From contig CM043949.1 of assembly GCA_014529385.2 (NCBI GenBank), forward strand, positions 107,304,054 through 107,368,053: a stretch of 64,000 bases of DNA. The letters are read 5' to 3'. The notes below the pieces were generated by a model. That model saw only the letters and a program-made list of their open reading frames with translations, was not told the origin of the DNA and did not search any database. Both the position numbers and the translations under genes were made by a program. Below, one piece after another: positions 46,598 through 57,840 of the stretch; position 1 is the stretch's first letter; the number at the start of each line of letters is the position of its first letter. This DNA is from Adiantum capillus-veneris (Eukaryota > Streptophyta > Polypodiopsida > Polypodiales > Pteridaceae).

Positions 46598-47502
46598 CCT
46601 CTTTCTTCTTAACCTCTTTGGCCTTCAACTTAGGACACTGCTTGATCAAGTGATCATTAGCTTTACAATAATGGCAACGCATATTCTTTTTTCCCTTATC
46701 ACCAGAATTGTCAGACAAAGTGCTACCAGCAGAAGCATTAGGAACAGAAGTTTTTCCACTCGCAGCAGAGCCACAAGAAGTGGCTACATTGCTGTTACCA
46801 CCCTTTCTTTGAGAAGCAATAAAAGCCTGTTCAACTGCACGCTGTCTAGTTCTGTTTTTTTTGGAAAGTGACTCTTGCAACAGCAATGTGCATAATGCAT
46901 CAAACTTGACAACTTCTGGATTTCCTTGAGTCATAAGTCTCCAAGTACTAGCAAAAGTCTGGTAAGGCATCAAGAACAGTCTGCACAAGGGAACTGTCTG
47001 AAATGACTTCACCTGCAGAAATAATTTGCTCATTGATATCCTTGACACTAGCAAGGAAAGTGTCCATATCAGCTTCCTCATGCATAATCTTTGACTCCAA
47101 CTCTTTACGCAGCAAAGCAATTTTAGCCTCATTGCAGCTTGCATAAAGACTAGCCAAAATATCCCAATCCTGTTTTGCAGATTTTGCTGAACGGATGTGA
47201 GGAACAATGGTGCGCTTCACAAATAACACAATCAATGCATGAGCCTACGCATCCTTTACATCCCAATGAGCTTGTTTTGCCATAGGCAAAACAACTCTAA
47301 TAGCAGCAATCCTTGCAGCAAGACCTGCAACATCGCCTACATCCTCAGAACCAAGACGTACATCAATGCCCTGCACAATATTCTAGACGCCCTTTGACAC
47401 AAGAACGTGTTGCATCATATAAGCCCACATAGGGTAATTGTCCCCATCCAACTTGTCCTCAGCAGCAAACATCTTGAACACATCTGTGTTGTTGTCATCC
47501 AT
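46551..47502 (-). pseudogene. gag: Element D gag
   Basis: ATG at 47502: MDDNNTDVFKMFAAEDKLDG, then YPMWAYMMQHVLVSKGV and a TAG (47386). Further frames carry DTFLASVKDINEQIISAGE, FASTWRLMTQGNPEVVKFD, RQRAVEQAFIASQRK and the CCHC knuckle CHYCKANDHLIKQC (about 46640-46680). UBN2-type copia Gag. At least one more stop and two frameshifts (near 47245 and 46950). Confidence 0.87.
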
Positions 47503-47849
47503 GGTAAATGTTGCACCTGATGTAAAAACTGTCCGAAAATAGGAGAAACGGAGCGAGAACAACACGTGCTATATAGCACAAACTGTAGAATACTATGAGG
47601 CACCCGTTATGCAGAAAACAGCACTGATAGAAATTATGCACAAAATGACGAAATAGCCTGTGCAGTACTGCCTGTAGTGGAAACGGAGGCCGAAATGAGC
47701 CCGAATCAAAATCTGAGCAAACCTTACCCTACGAGCTGTCCTGAAAATTTTTTCGACTTACGAATGCTTGCCAAAGCTCACTGAAATCATAGAAAGTGAG
47801 TAGGCGTGTGCTAGAGCAGCTGGTGACTAAGCCCGGGAGGACGCAACCT

Positions 47850-47861
47850 GCTCTGATACCA
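47850..47861 (-). other. Primer-binding site of element D (iMet type)
   Basis: TGGTATCAGAGC on the minus strand, two bases from the LTR end. Confidence 0.9.
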
Positions 47862-47863
47862 AT

Positions 47864-48125
47864 TGTTGGAATTAGGGTTGCAGAGAAACGCACACAGCTT
47901 GGAGAAGACGAAGGAAGCTCAAGGAACACAATAGAGAGTGTGTTACTTAGTATGAAATGGAAAGATAGATAGCCCTAGAGTGATGGGCGTATATACAATG
48001 CTCGGGGGAAAAAACCTCCTAAAGAGGGAAAAAATGCCCCGGCGGTCCTAGTGTGTTCACACACTAGGACCGCCGGGGTAGTGATGTGTGTTCACACACA
48101 TCACTACCACATGTATATGGTAACA
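47864..48125 (-). repeat. Element D LTR with double palindrome
   Basis: 262 bp; on the minus strand TGTTACCATATACATG...CCAACA, matching E's LTR (60712-60948) except for two palindromes at 48037-48108. Palindrome 1: arms 48037-48055 / 48060-48078 (19 bp, GC-rich). Palindrome 2: arms 48077-48090 / 48095-48108 (14 bp). E has only one arm of each. Confidence 0.9.
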
Positions 48126-48677
48126 CTCATCCATATTTTTGTATATGTACTTTATGATGGTCAATCAACTTTCTTAAAAGCTAGTACATATATGAATCCC
48201 ATGTGCGTATACCAAGGACACTTTCCACCTGGGTTTTTCCCCTTAATTATCGAGGTATTCAGGCCCCTTGATCTAGATTTTTCAATAAATTATTCATTTG
48301 CAACTAATCTATGCCAGTAATATGAAGCCTCTCCAAGCTATGTGATATTAGAGTTCACACGCTCACTGTAATTTATTTATAAAATGCCCTTCAATGACAA
48401 ATTTTTAGCATTTGTACAACATCTACTCTTTTGATTTCAACTCCCTTCACAATGGGGAAGCAAAGAAACAATACTCTTTCTAATGGCAATCGACCACTTG
48501 ATGAAAACAATCATCCAAGCACATGCATTCATGTTACAATGGCACCCAAGGGTGTGTGCCCTTTAGGAAGGGGGGAAAAAGAAGGGGGGAGGGGGGGCGG
48601 TTGAATTGGAGTAAAAGTATAGAAATGATCTACAAATTCCCATGATGGATAATATTTTCCATGTAATTTTTTCCAAT
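48126..48677. other. No gene recognised; poly-G tract
   Basis: G-rich/purine run at about 48569-48600 (GGAAGGGGGGAAAAAGAAGG). Nothing coding. Confidence 0.45.
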
Positions 48678-49187
48678 ACGGTGTTGTATAATGAAGATCA
48701 GACTCATGATGAGTTTCAAATTGTAGGCCATTATTGCACCCTAAGTGAGTAGCTAATGGTTATGTGATTAGTGTTCTTGCTAGTTTTGGGCACCTTGACA
48801 ATACATATTCTAATCTAGGTATAAAACTCAACTTGTAGAATGCAAACTTACCTTTTATGAGGGTGACACTACAAGAGGTTCTTCACACTTGTATAATGAA
48901 GATCAGGCTCATGATGAGTTTCAAATTGTAGGCCATTATTGCATTCTAAGTGAGTAGCTAATAGTTATGTGATTAGTGTTCTCGCTAGTTTTTCCAATAC
49001 GATGTTGTATAATGAAGATCAAGCTCATGATGAGTTTCAAATTGTAGGCCATTATTGCATCCTAAGTGAGTAGCTAATAGTTATGTGATTAGTGTTCTCA
49101 CTAGTTTTGGGCACCTTGACAATACATATTCTAATCTAGGTATAAAACTCAACTTGTAGGATGCAAACTTACCTTTTATGAGGGTGA
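48678..49187. repeat. Three-copy duplication of the CACTA left flank, with orphan TIR tip
   Basis: The phrase TTGTATAATGAAGATCA(G/A)(A/G)CTCATG starts copies near 48684, 48889 and 49005. Copies 1 and 3 run through GGGCACCTTGACAATACATA and ATGCAAACTTACCTTTTATG. Copy 1 ends in TGA plus the first 26 bp of the CACTA terminus (48867-48892), then switches into copy 2. Copy 2 is short (about 95 bp) and is joined to copy 3 at about 48988. Confidence 0.88.
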
Positions 49188-49205
49188 CACTACAAGAGGT
49201 TCTTC

Positions 49206-49365
49206 ACACTTGTGACAGCTATAGCGATGAAAATACACAAGGATAAGCGTCGCTATATAGCGATGTAAATAGCAACTTTGCAGTTTTCAATTTAGCAATG
49301 CATATAGAGATGCTATAGGACCAAAAATAACGACGTATATAGCGACACCCAAAATACATTTTTTT
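49206..49365. repeat. CACTA subterminal repeats, left
   Basis: Repeated TATAGCGA, GTCGCTATATAGCGATG, TATATAGCGACAC words in both orientations. In En/Spm such motifs bind the TNPA-type protein. A similar cluster occurs at 52765-52805 and, expanded, at 63350-63570. Confidence 0.75.
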
Positions 49366-49568
49366 GGTGACATGGCATTCATTGCCCTACCACCCCATCA
49401 ACCGTATTGAACATAAAGTTTCCAAAATAAAAATGCAAAACTGACAAAAGTATATCAGTGAAAGTGCATTGAAAAAAGTAATACACTGACAAAATTATAC
49501 ACATCATAGACAAAATCACTTGATTGTTAAGCTTTTACCAAAATGTATTAGTTACAATACGATTGTCA

Positions 49569-49745
49569 TTATTGAAAAAAATACATCGTTGACCAATAGT
49601 TACAAATTTGACGTACACACATCATCTCCTTATACATGCTATGAGAAAAGAAAACTAGTGCTATTTGGCTACGGTTAGATTGACATCGACTAATCTGACG
49701 TCTCATCGCATCCCAACGGCGAATATGTCGGATTCTACAAAAAAC
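49569..49745 (-). pseudogene. CACTA C-terminal ORF remnant, conserved in both copies
   Basis: Minus strand reads RHIRRWDAMRRQISRCQSNRSQIALVFF before a stop. The second CACTA copy has the equivalent RRLDAMRR... at the end of the window (about 63900-64000). Conservation in two copies suggests real coding sequence of the element. Function unknown. Confidence 0.45.
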
Positions 49746-49971
49746 AAAAACAATAAGATTTTTTGTAAGTACAAACATATAGTTACAAAAAAATCTAATT
49801 TTTAGCGTATTATTAAGATACAACAAATATAAGAGATTAAAGTTAAATACTAACCAAGCAATCTAGCATCACAATATCAGCTGACAGTATGTGCTCTTTG
49901 AGAAATCTACATAGAGAAAAAACGTAAAACGCTTGTGTAAGTAATTTGGCACATTATACATTTGGAGTTTT

Positions 49972-50268
49972 TTATTGAAGTAGGCACATTGTAAGAGATC
50001 GTTTAAAAAGTATTGTGATGCTAGTGTCAATCCATCCAAACTTTACCTGCATGTTAAGAAGAACCAGGAGCGCCTTCAATCTAGACACTCGTGCTCCACC
50101 ATACAATGGCGTATCGGCTTCACTTTTCATATCATCATAGATAAGCCTTTCTGAATCCATGAGTGTCCCATTCATTTTTTCAATCTTGGGCTCAAACATA
50201 GCCTCGTTGGAAATGTACTCTGCATGATCACCCTCCGAGATGTAAGAGGCTGCATCTTGTGGCCTCAC
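49972..50268 (-). pseudogene. TNP2-like transposase fragment
   Basis: Open minus-strand stretch of 98 codons without an ATG start. The segment DTPLYGGARVSRLKALL, then VLLNMQVKFGWIDTSITIL, resembles the TNP2 N-terminal block of plant CACTA transposases (PLYPGC..FSKL...LY..K...GWSDKSF..LL). The preceding EPKIEKMNGTLMDSERLIYDD fits the acidic segment usually seen before it. The catalytic DDE region is not found. CAG/GTAAAG at NMQ/VK could be an intron boundary. Confidence 0.6.
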
Positions 50269-51383
50269 GTATGCTGCTTAACTAAAGCGCCTGCGAACAC
50301 GTCTATTGGATTGCAAGATTGTTGCATGTTGACCAGTGTTAGAGTCCGACGAGTTACAATGGGCAGCAAATCAATCTTTAATAGATGGGTCAAACTCGCC
50401 AAGTCACGAACATGATGCAAAAAAACGTGTCTTATTTGTCACACAGTATGTGCTCCCGCTTCTCTGGAGTGATTTGAAGAAGAGCTTCTTTATTATGCTT
50501 CTTGCTCTTCATCTCTTCACCTTTGCTCCTTGTTCGAGGGATTACTGTACACATTGCATATCTGACTCCATTCTAAGGTACAAAGTCATTGAAAGCTTTC
50601 CAACCAATGCCGCATCCGTGGAGAGAAAGAGAGAGATAGACAAAAAGAGACAGAGAAAGATAGAGAAGGTAGAGAGAAGAGAGTAGAAAGTCGTTTCTGA
50701 ACTCCATCTTGGGGACATAAAAAAGATATTGCAAACAACTACATACCTAAGCTCTTTACTTACTTGCAAGCTCACATGCGCAAACGTCTTATTTGCGAGC
50801 CATTTGCACATGTCAGCTTGGAAACAACTACATACCTAAGCTCATGTGAGCTACATGCAAACTACTACGAACATAACCATAAACATATCTCTAAATTTTA
50901 AACCATGATATATCCTGAAGCTAAACTTAAATACAAAAACTAAATCCAAACTATAATTTTAAATCTAAACCTAAGCTCTCATCACTAACTATCATTAAAT
51001 ATCTGTAACTATGCTCTAAACTTTAAATATAGAGTTAAATCTTAAACCTAAACCCAAAGCTCTAACATTAAATCTAAATATAAACTCTAAATTAAACTCT
51101 AATTAAGTCAAATATAAAAACTAAATCCTAAACCTATAACTCTCTCGCTCTATCTTTCTTTCTCTGTCTCTTTATCTATATATGTCATAGTACGTCTATT
51201 TATAAAGACAAACATTGACGAAGCTCTTCACTAACGGATGCACTACTTTTTCAGACAACGCAAACATTACATTATATCCACAAGGATTTTATCATATTGG
51301 TCTCATAAATCATTCTGACATTTTGAAAATGTTTAATATGAAATTTCATTTTATTTCTCTCTCTCTCTACATGTACAATGCAG

Positions 51384-52297
51384 GAGAGATTAAGTGTTGG
51401 GCTCTCAAAAAGTACCTCTTTGACACATTGGTGACACCGGTGCTTCTTTATGGAGTGGAGGTGTGGGGTGGAAGCATCGGGAAGTCTACTTGGAAAGAGT
51501 TTGAGAATGTCCAAAAGCGTTTTCTCACCAACTTTCTCCAAGTCAAGACACAAACACCCTACATGCTCTTACTTCTTGAGTCCGGATCGCTTCCCATTGA
51601 GGTCTTGGGCATGGAAAGGGTTGTGGAGTACATGCGTAAGACACAACGTAGCCCTTTGCATCGACTTCCTAGAATCGCATATGAAGCAAGTCAAAAGGTT
51701 CAAAAGACATGCAAGAGCAAAATACTAAGTTCGGGGTGGATGCTTGATATCAAGAAATGGTTTGGAAGATGGGATGCATGTCACTTGGTCAAGGATGCGT
51801 CGATCGACTCCCAAGTTAATGAGGCATTCTTACAACGCCAATGTATCATGGCTTGGGAGAAATCCGGAGGTTCTCGCTTCAGCCATTACACCACACACGT
51901 TGCCCCAAACTACAAATCTCTCTTCTTCTCGGAACGAGGTAACCGAACCCATTCCTACATCCTTGAGCCCATCCCGTTGAGTGCGATCCGCACCATTGCC
52001 TCCATTCGTCTTAGCTCCCATTCTCTACGCTGCGAGACAGGACGTTGGGGCACTGGCGAGGAGTGTCATCGACTTTGCACCTTATGCCCTCGTCAAGTGC
52101 GAGAGAGTGAGTACCACACACTACTTGAGTGCTCAGCTTTTGACCACATTAGGTCCTCTTTTCCCCATATATTCAGCCATGAGCTCTCCCTACATACCTT
52201 CCTCTCCCAACCACGATGTGGACTCTCTATTGCGACGCTCATTTCAGCCATTTTTGAGCATCGAGAGTCACTTATGAACTCCACTCACACCACATGA
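51384..52297 (+). pseudogene. LINE (non-LTR retrotransposon) ORF2 C-terminal fragment
   Basis: Open frame to TGA at 52295. From about 51400 it reads KCWALKKYLFDTLVTPVLLY, GVEVWGGS, ENVQKRFLTNFLQVK, LLLLESGSLPIEVLGMERV: the thumb/post-RT region of LINE ORF2 proteins. It ends with a C-terminal cysteine cluster (CHRLCTLCPRQVRESEYHTLLEC). RT catalytic motifs are absent. A pyrimidine tract and TGCAG precede 51384 and could act as a splice acceptor. A (TATC)n tail follows. About 300 codons without a stop is notable in this decayed region. Confidence 0.75.
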
Positions 52298-52350
52298 CAT
52301 GTTCATTTGGTCCCATAGGTCATATTTGACCTCCCAGGACGATAATAGAA

Positions 52351-52680
<330 letters not shown>

Positions 52681-52849
52681 GGCACAGGTATACCTGTTTC
52701 GTAACAGCGTCGAAACTCAGATCTACAGATCTAAGTTTTTAGTGCTCGCGGATTATTTTTTTACAAGGTCGGCGTCGCTATAGTATTTCTTTCATAGCAA
52801 CGCCGTGAATTTTTTACATTTGAGTGCCACACTACTACCGTCACTACTT

Positions 52850-52868
52850 TGAAGAACCTCTTGTAGTG
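52850..52868. repeat. CACTA right TIR
   Basis: TGAAGAACCTCTTGTAGTG, the exact inverse of 49188-49206. Followed by target duplication TGA. Subterminal GGCGTCGCTATAG lies at about 52770. Confidence 0.93.
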
Positions 52869-53875
52869 TGAGAAGAACTAAGGAGACTAAGAGCTTGGCT
52901 ATGGAGTTTCCTTCATATTCTGTCACTATTCTTCTCACTAACATCACACTAACATAGAGAGAGAGAGAGAGAGAGTCGTGCATGCATGTAGAGGACGTGG
53001 AGTCCCATTTCATGCCTCACATGCCGCATGCCCTATCATGTCTCTCTCCTTGAACTTTACATGGACTCACTCCTTGAATTTCACATGCCTTTGCACGGGG
53101 CGAGGTTGGCAGCACTTTAGCCATCGCATATAATCTTCATCATGGAAGTCGTCATCACATAATCATTATCCTCATCCAGCTCAAATTTACTGCAGTATCA
53201 GTTTCATTATCGTAATCATAACAAGAGGAAAGAGAGAAGGATTCACTATGCTATGGAGGGCTCTGGATTGCACCCTTGCAATGACTCACCTTGCTTTCTT
53301 GCTTGAGGCACCCCATTTGAGATCGATTTTTGAGCAAAGCAGTGCATGTCCATTTCATCTGGCCTTGTTGTGCAGGCTCCAACTTATGGTAGCGTGGGCC
53401 TTGAACAACTCATGGCTTTAGCCTCCATCATGTAGCTCTCTTGGTAGAGAGATATTGTGATGCCCCATAGCCCTTGCATCATTGGCAGGCTTATTTTCCG
53501 CTTACAACTATATGACGTAGAGGTTGCATGACCAATCACGCGGCGTCCTTCTTGGTTCAAGCCCTCACACGAGAGAGAAAATAGTGCCCTTTAGGTGCAA
53601 CCTTGGGCACTCTTCTTGGGAAGTAACACCTAGTGCAATATATTTGGCATCACACCTTCGTGGGCATTGATCACACCCAATAGAAGCTACAAATAAAGCT
53701 TTGCATATAATGCCCTTTTTACTTTGTTAGCGTAGTGGGCAATTCGGAATCCCTGGCCTAGCCCACGTGGCTCCAGCGCTGAAAAGTTCTAAAAAAAACT
53801 ACGTTGTCAAAACCCCATCGCTGAAAAGCTCTAAAAAAATCTACGCCGTCAAAAGCTCCCTCTGTTCAGAATGTC
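52869..53875. other. Intergenic, no gene recognised; short repeats
   Basis: (GA)9 at about 52957-52975. A 41-bp imperfect tandem pair (CGCTGAAAAG(T/C)TCTAAAAAAA) at about 53778 and 53819 immediately precedes the PPR array. Confidence 0.5.
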
Positions 53876-53986
53876 ATCTGTTTTCAGCGGATGTGAAGCG
53901 AGGGCCTCTCTCTAGATGCAAATCACCTAGACATGCATCTTGAAGGCACGTGGCTCTCCGCATGAAAATTGAGGCTGAGGAAAAAA

Positions 53987-54094
53987 GATGTCGTGCTTGG
54001 CACTGCCTTGGTTGATATGTATGCCAAATGTGGTGCACTTGAGAAAGCACAAAAAGTGCTTGAGGAGCTTCTTGTCCGGAATGTCGCCTCCTGA
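53987..54094 (+). pseudogene. Best-preserved PPR piece, array start
   Basis: Open frame DVVLGTALVDMYAKCGALEK, AQKVLEELLVRNVAS, then TGA (54092-54094) where SWNAL needs TGG. The same Trp-to-stop change is found in units at about 54598, 55905, 56065 and 56365. Confidence 0.8.
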
Positions 54095-55454
54095 AATGCA
54101 TTGATTGCAGGATGTGCAAAGCAAGAACAGGGTTGTTGAAAGAAGATGTCATGCTTGGGATTGTCTTGGTCGATATGTATGTCAAATGTGGTGTGCTTGA
54201 GAAAGCACAAAAAGTGCTTGAGGAGCTTTCTGTCCAGAATGTCGCCCCTCAGAATGCACTGGTTGCGGGATGTGCGCAATAAGAGCAGGGGCAGAAAGCT
54301 CTAGGCTGTTTTTAGCAGATGCAGAGCAAGTATATCTCTCCAAATTCAATCAAGGCATGTGACTCTACACAAGTGCTTGAGGAGCTTCGTGTCCTGAGTG
54401 TGAACTCTTGGAATGCGCTGATTGCATGATTTGCTCCACAAGGGTAGGCCATCAAGCTCTATTTTGTTTTCAGCAGATGCGAAGCGAGGGCCTCTCTCCA
54501 GATGCAATCACGTATGCATGCATGAAGGCATATAGCTCTACGCAAGAAGCTGGTATCGGCACCAAAAGTGCTTGATGAGCTTCCTTTCCAGAATGTCGCC
54601 TCTTGAAATGCATTGATTACGGGATGTGCACAGCAAGAACATGGCTATTGAAAGAAAATGACATGCTTGTGATTGTCTTGGTCGATATGTATGCCAAATG
54701 TGGTGTGCTTGAGAGAGCATAGAAAGTGCTAGAGCGGTTTTCTGTCCGGAATGTCGCCCCTTGGAATGCACTGATTGAGGGATGTGCGCAACAAGAGCAA
54801 AGAAAACTCTAGGTTGGCTTTAGCGGATGCAAAGCAAGTATATCTCTCCAAATTCATTCAAGGCATGTGGCTCTACGCAAGTGATCGAGGAGCTTTATGT
54901 CATGAGTGTGGACTCTTGGAATGCATTAATCGCATGATTTTCTCCACAAGGACAGGGCCAGAAAGCTCTATTTTTTTTTTAGCAGATGCGAAGCAAGGGC
55001 CTCTCTCTAGATGCTATCATGTACGCATGCATGAAGCCATGTGGCTCTATGCAAGAAGCTTGTATGGGCTCAAAATTTCACAATTATATTGTTAGTCAGA
55101 GGCTGCTGAATGCATATGCTTGCACCTTGAAGGCCATTGACCTTTTGCAACGCCGCTGACATGGGTGAGAGAATTAATGAGCCCATAGCTGGTCCGATGC
55201 TCTTGGGGTTCAACGTATCATGCTCTAGGCTGCTTTCAACGGATGCAAAGCATTGAATCTCTCCAAATTTAGCATCCTATACTTGCATCTTGAAGGCTAT
55301 GCTTACATCTTGAAGGCATGTGGCTCTACGTAAGAGCTCAAGGAGATTCCTTTCTGGAGCGTGGACTCTTGAAATGATTTTCATCTGGCCTCTCTCCAGA
55401 TTGAATAACCTAGGCATGCATCTTGAAGGCATGTGGCTCTACGCAAGGAAAGTC

Positions 55455-55619
55455 ATGCTTGCGACTGTCTTGGTGAATATGTATGCCAAATGTGGTGTGC
55501 TTGAGAGAGAACAAAAAGTGCTTAAGGAGCTTTCTGTCCAAAATGTCGCCTCTTGGAATGCACTGATTGCAGGATGTCTGCAACAAGAGCAGGGGCAGAA
55601 ATCTCTATGTTGTTTTTAG
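55455..55619 (+). pseudogene. PPR fragment, third unit
   Basis: VMLATVLVNMYAKCGVLERE, QKVLKELSVQNVASWNALIA, GCLQQEQGQKSLCCF then TAG. Trp is intact here. One full PPR motif plus the first helix of the next. Confidence 0.78.
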
Positions 55620-56407
55620 CATATGCAAAGAAAGTATATCTCTCCAAATTCAATCAAGGCATGTGGCTCTACACAAGTGCTCGAGGAGCTTCGTGTCCTG
55701 AGTGTGGACTCTTACAATGCATTGATTGGATGATTTGCTCCACAAGGGCAGGGCAGGAAGCTCTATTCTATTTCCAGCAGATGCGAAGTGAGGACCTCTC
55801 TCTAGATGCAATCACGTACGCATGCATGAAGGCATGTAGCTCTACTGAAGAAGCTGTTATGGGCACAAAAAGTGCTTGACCAGCTTCCTATCTGGACTGT
55901 CGCCTCCTGAAATGCATTAATCGCGGGATCTACCCAACAAGAACATGGTTGTTGAAAGGAGATGCCATGCATGGGACTATCTTGGTCGATATGTATGCCA
56001 AATGTGGTGTGCTTGAGAGAGCACAAAAAGTGCTAGAGCAGTTTTCTGTCCGAACTGTCGCCCCTTGAAATGCACTGATTGCGGGATGTCTGCAACAAGA
56101 GCAGGGCAAGAAATCTCTAGGTTTTTTTTAGCGGATGCAAAGCAAGTATATGTCTCCAAATTTAGTCAAGGCATGTGGCTCTACCCAAGTGTTTGAGGAG
56201 CTTCATGTCCTGAGTATGGACTCTTGGAATGCATTGATCGAATGATTTTCTCCACAAGGGCAGGGCCAGCAAGCTCTATTCTGTTTTTAGTAGATGTGAA
56301 GCGAGGGCCTCACTCTAAATGCAATCATGTATGCATGCATGAAGGCATGTCAGGAATGTTGCCTCTTGAAATGCATTGATTACGGGATGTACACAACAAG
56401 AACATGG

Positions 56408-56563
56408 TTGTTGAAAGAATATGCCATTCTTGGGACTGTCTTGGTCGATATGTATGCCAAATGTGGTGTGCTTGAGAGAGCACAAAAAGTGCTAGAGCAG
56501 TTTTCTATCCACAATTTCGTCCCTTGGAATGTACTGATTGCGGGATGTGCGCAACAAGAGTAG
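56408..56563 (+). pseudogene. PPR fragment, fifth unit
   Basis: LLKEYAILGTVLVDMYAKCG, VLERAQKVLEQFSIHNFVPW, NVLIAGCAQQE then TAG. EEL has become EQF in several units (VLEQFSV), another shared marker. Confidence 0.78.
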
Positions 56564-57254
56564 GGCAAGAAAGCTCTAGGTTGTTTTTAGTGGATGCAAA
56601 GCATGTATATCTCTCCAAATTCAGTCAAGGCATGTGGCTCTAGGCAAGTGTTCGAGGAGCTTCATGTCCTAAGTGTGGACTCTTGGAATGCGCTGATCAA
56701 ATGATTTGCTCCACAAGGGCAGGGCCAGCAAGCTCTATTCTGTTTTTAGCAGATGCGAAGTAAGGGCCTCTCTCCAGATGCAATCCTGTATGCATGCATG
56801 AAGCCATCTAGCTCTACACAAGCTTGTATTGGCACAAAAATTCACAATTATATTGTTAGTCAGAGGCTATTGGATGCAAAGAGAGGGCCTCACAAAACGT
56901 GCATGAGGAGCTTCGTGTCTCAATGTCAGGTAGGGTCTCTCCAGATGCAATCACCTATGCCTATGCAGGCATCTCAAAGGCATGCAGGACAATAGATGCA
57001 ATCGCAGGTAGGGTCTCTCTCCTGAATGCCGTCTCTTGGAGTGCATTGATTGCGGGATACACGCAAGAGGAGCAGGGCCAGAAAGCTCTCGGCTGTTTTT
57101 AGCAGATGCAAAGCGGGGGCCTCTGAAGGCATGTGGTTGTACGCAAGATGTCGATATGGGCTTGAAAATTCTCTTTAATAGTGGCCGTTGCAAGAAATTT
57201 CCGTGCTTGGTAATACCTTGGTCGATATGTATACCAAATGTGGTGCGAGATGTT

Positions 57255-57480
57255 GTCTCTTGGAACATTATGACTGTTGGATATGCCCGACATGGGCCGC
57301 GTCGGAAGCTGTGGGCTGTTGATATGGGCTTGAAAATTCATGCTTATATTGTTAGTCAAGGGTTGTTGCAAGACATTGTCGTGCTTGGCAATGCCTTGGT
57401 CGATACGTATGCTAAATGTGGTGCATTTCAGATAGCACAGTACATGCCTGAGGAGCTTCATGTTCGGAATGGCATCTCTT
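57255..57480 (+). pseudogene. PPR fragment, diverged 3' part
   Basis: DVVSWNIMTVGYARHGPRRK, then MGLKIHAYIVSQGLLQDIVV, LGNALVDTYAKCGAFQIAQY, MPEELHVRNGIS. The longest uninterrupted PPR stretch (part of an open frame 57036-57617), likely closest to the ancestral gene. Confidence 0.8.
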
Positions 57481-57651
57481 TGAGTACATTGATTTGCGGG
57501 ATACGCACAACAAGAGCAAGGACAGAAAGCTCTCAGCTGTTTTCAGCGGATGCAAAGCGGGGGCCTCTCTCCAGATACAATCACAGGCTGTATGCAAGAT
57601 GCCGATATGGGCTTTAAAATTCGCTATGCTATTGTTAGTTAACGGCTGTTT

Positions 57652-57840
57652 TTGCAAAAAAAATTCGTGCTTGGAAATGCCTTGGTCGATATGTATATTG
57701 AATGTAATGCACTTCAAAAAGCGCAAAACGTGCCTGAAGAGCTTCATATCTCTAATGCCATCTCTTGGAGTGTATTGATTGCAAGATACGCGCAACAGGA
57801 GCACGGACAGAAAGCTCTCGGCTGTTTCCAGCGGATCTGA
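57652..57840 (+). pseudogene. PPR fragment, diverged 3' part
   Basis: KKFVLGNALVDMYIECNALQ, KAQNVPEELHISNAISWSVL, IARYAQQEHGQKALGCFQRI then TGA. Preceded by a poly-A run (57654-57663) likely to be the frameshift site. Confidence 0.78.

Larger units (their letters stand above)
45733..48125 (-). mobile_element. Ty1/copia element D, truncated in integrase
   Basis: Minus-strand order: LTR (47864-48125), primer-binding site, gag, protease, GAG-pre-integrase, start of integrase. Homology to sister element E stops at about 45733, just after TFIDDYSRH. RT, RNase H and the 3' LTR are absent. Stops in gag show it is dead. Confidence 0.88.

Noticed and set aside
48684-49187. Possible CRISPR-like or satellite array
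   Set aside because: Only three copies, unequal in length, explained by flank duplication next to a CACTA end.
51215-51383. The first 57 codons of the LINE-containing open frame as part of the protein
   Set aside because: No ATG start and no similarity to LINE proteins. Similarity begins only after the TGCAG at 51383, so the upstream part is probably chance.
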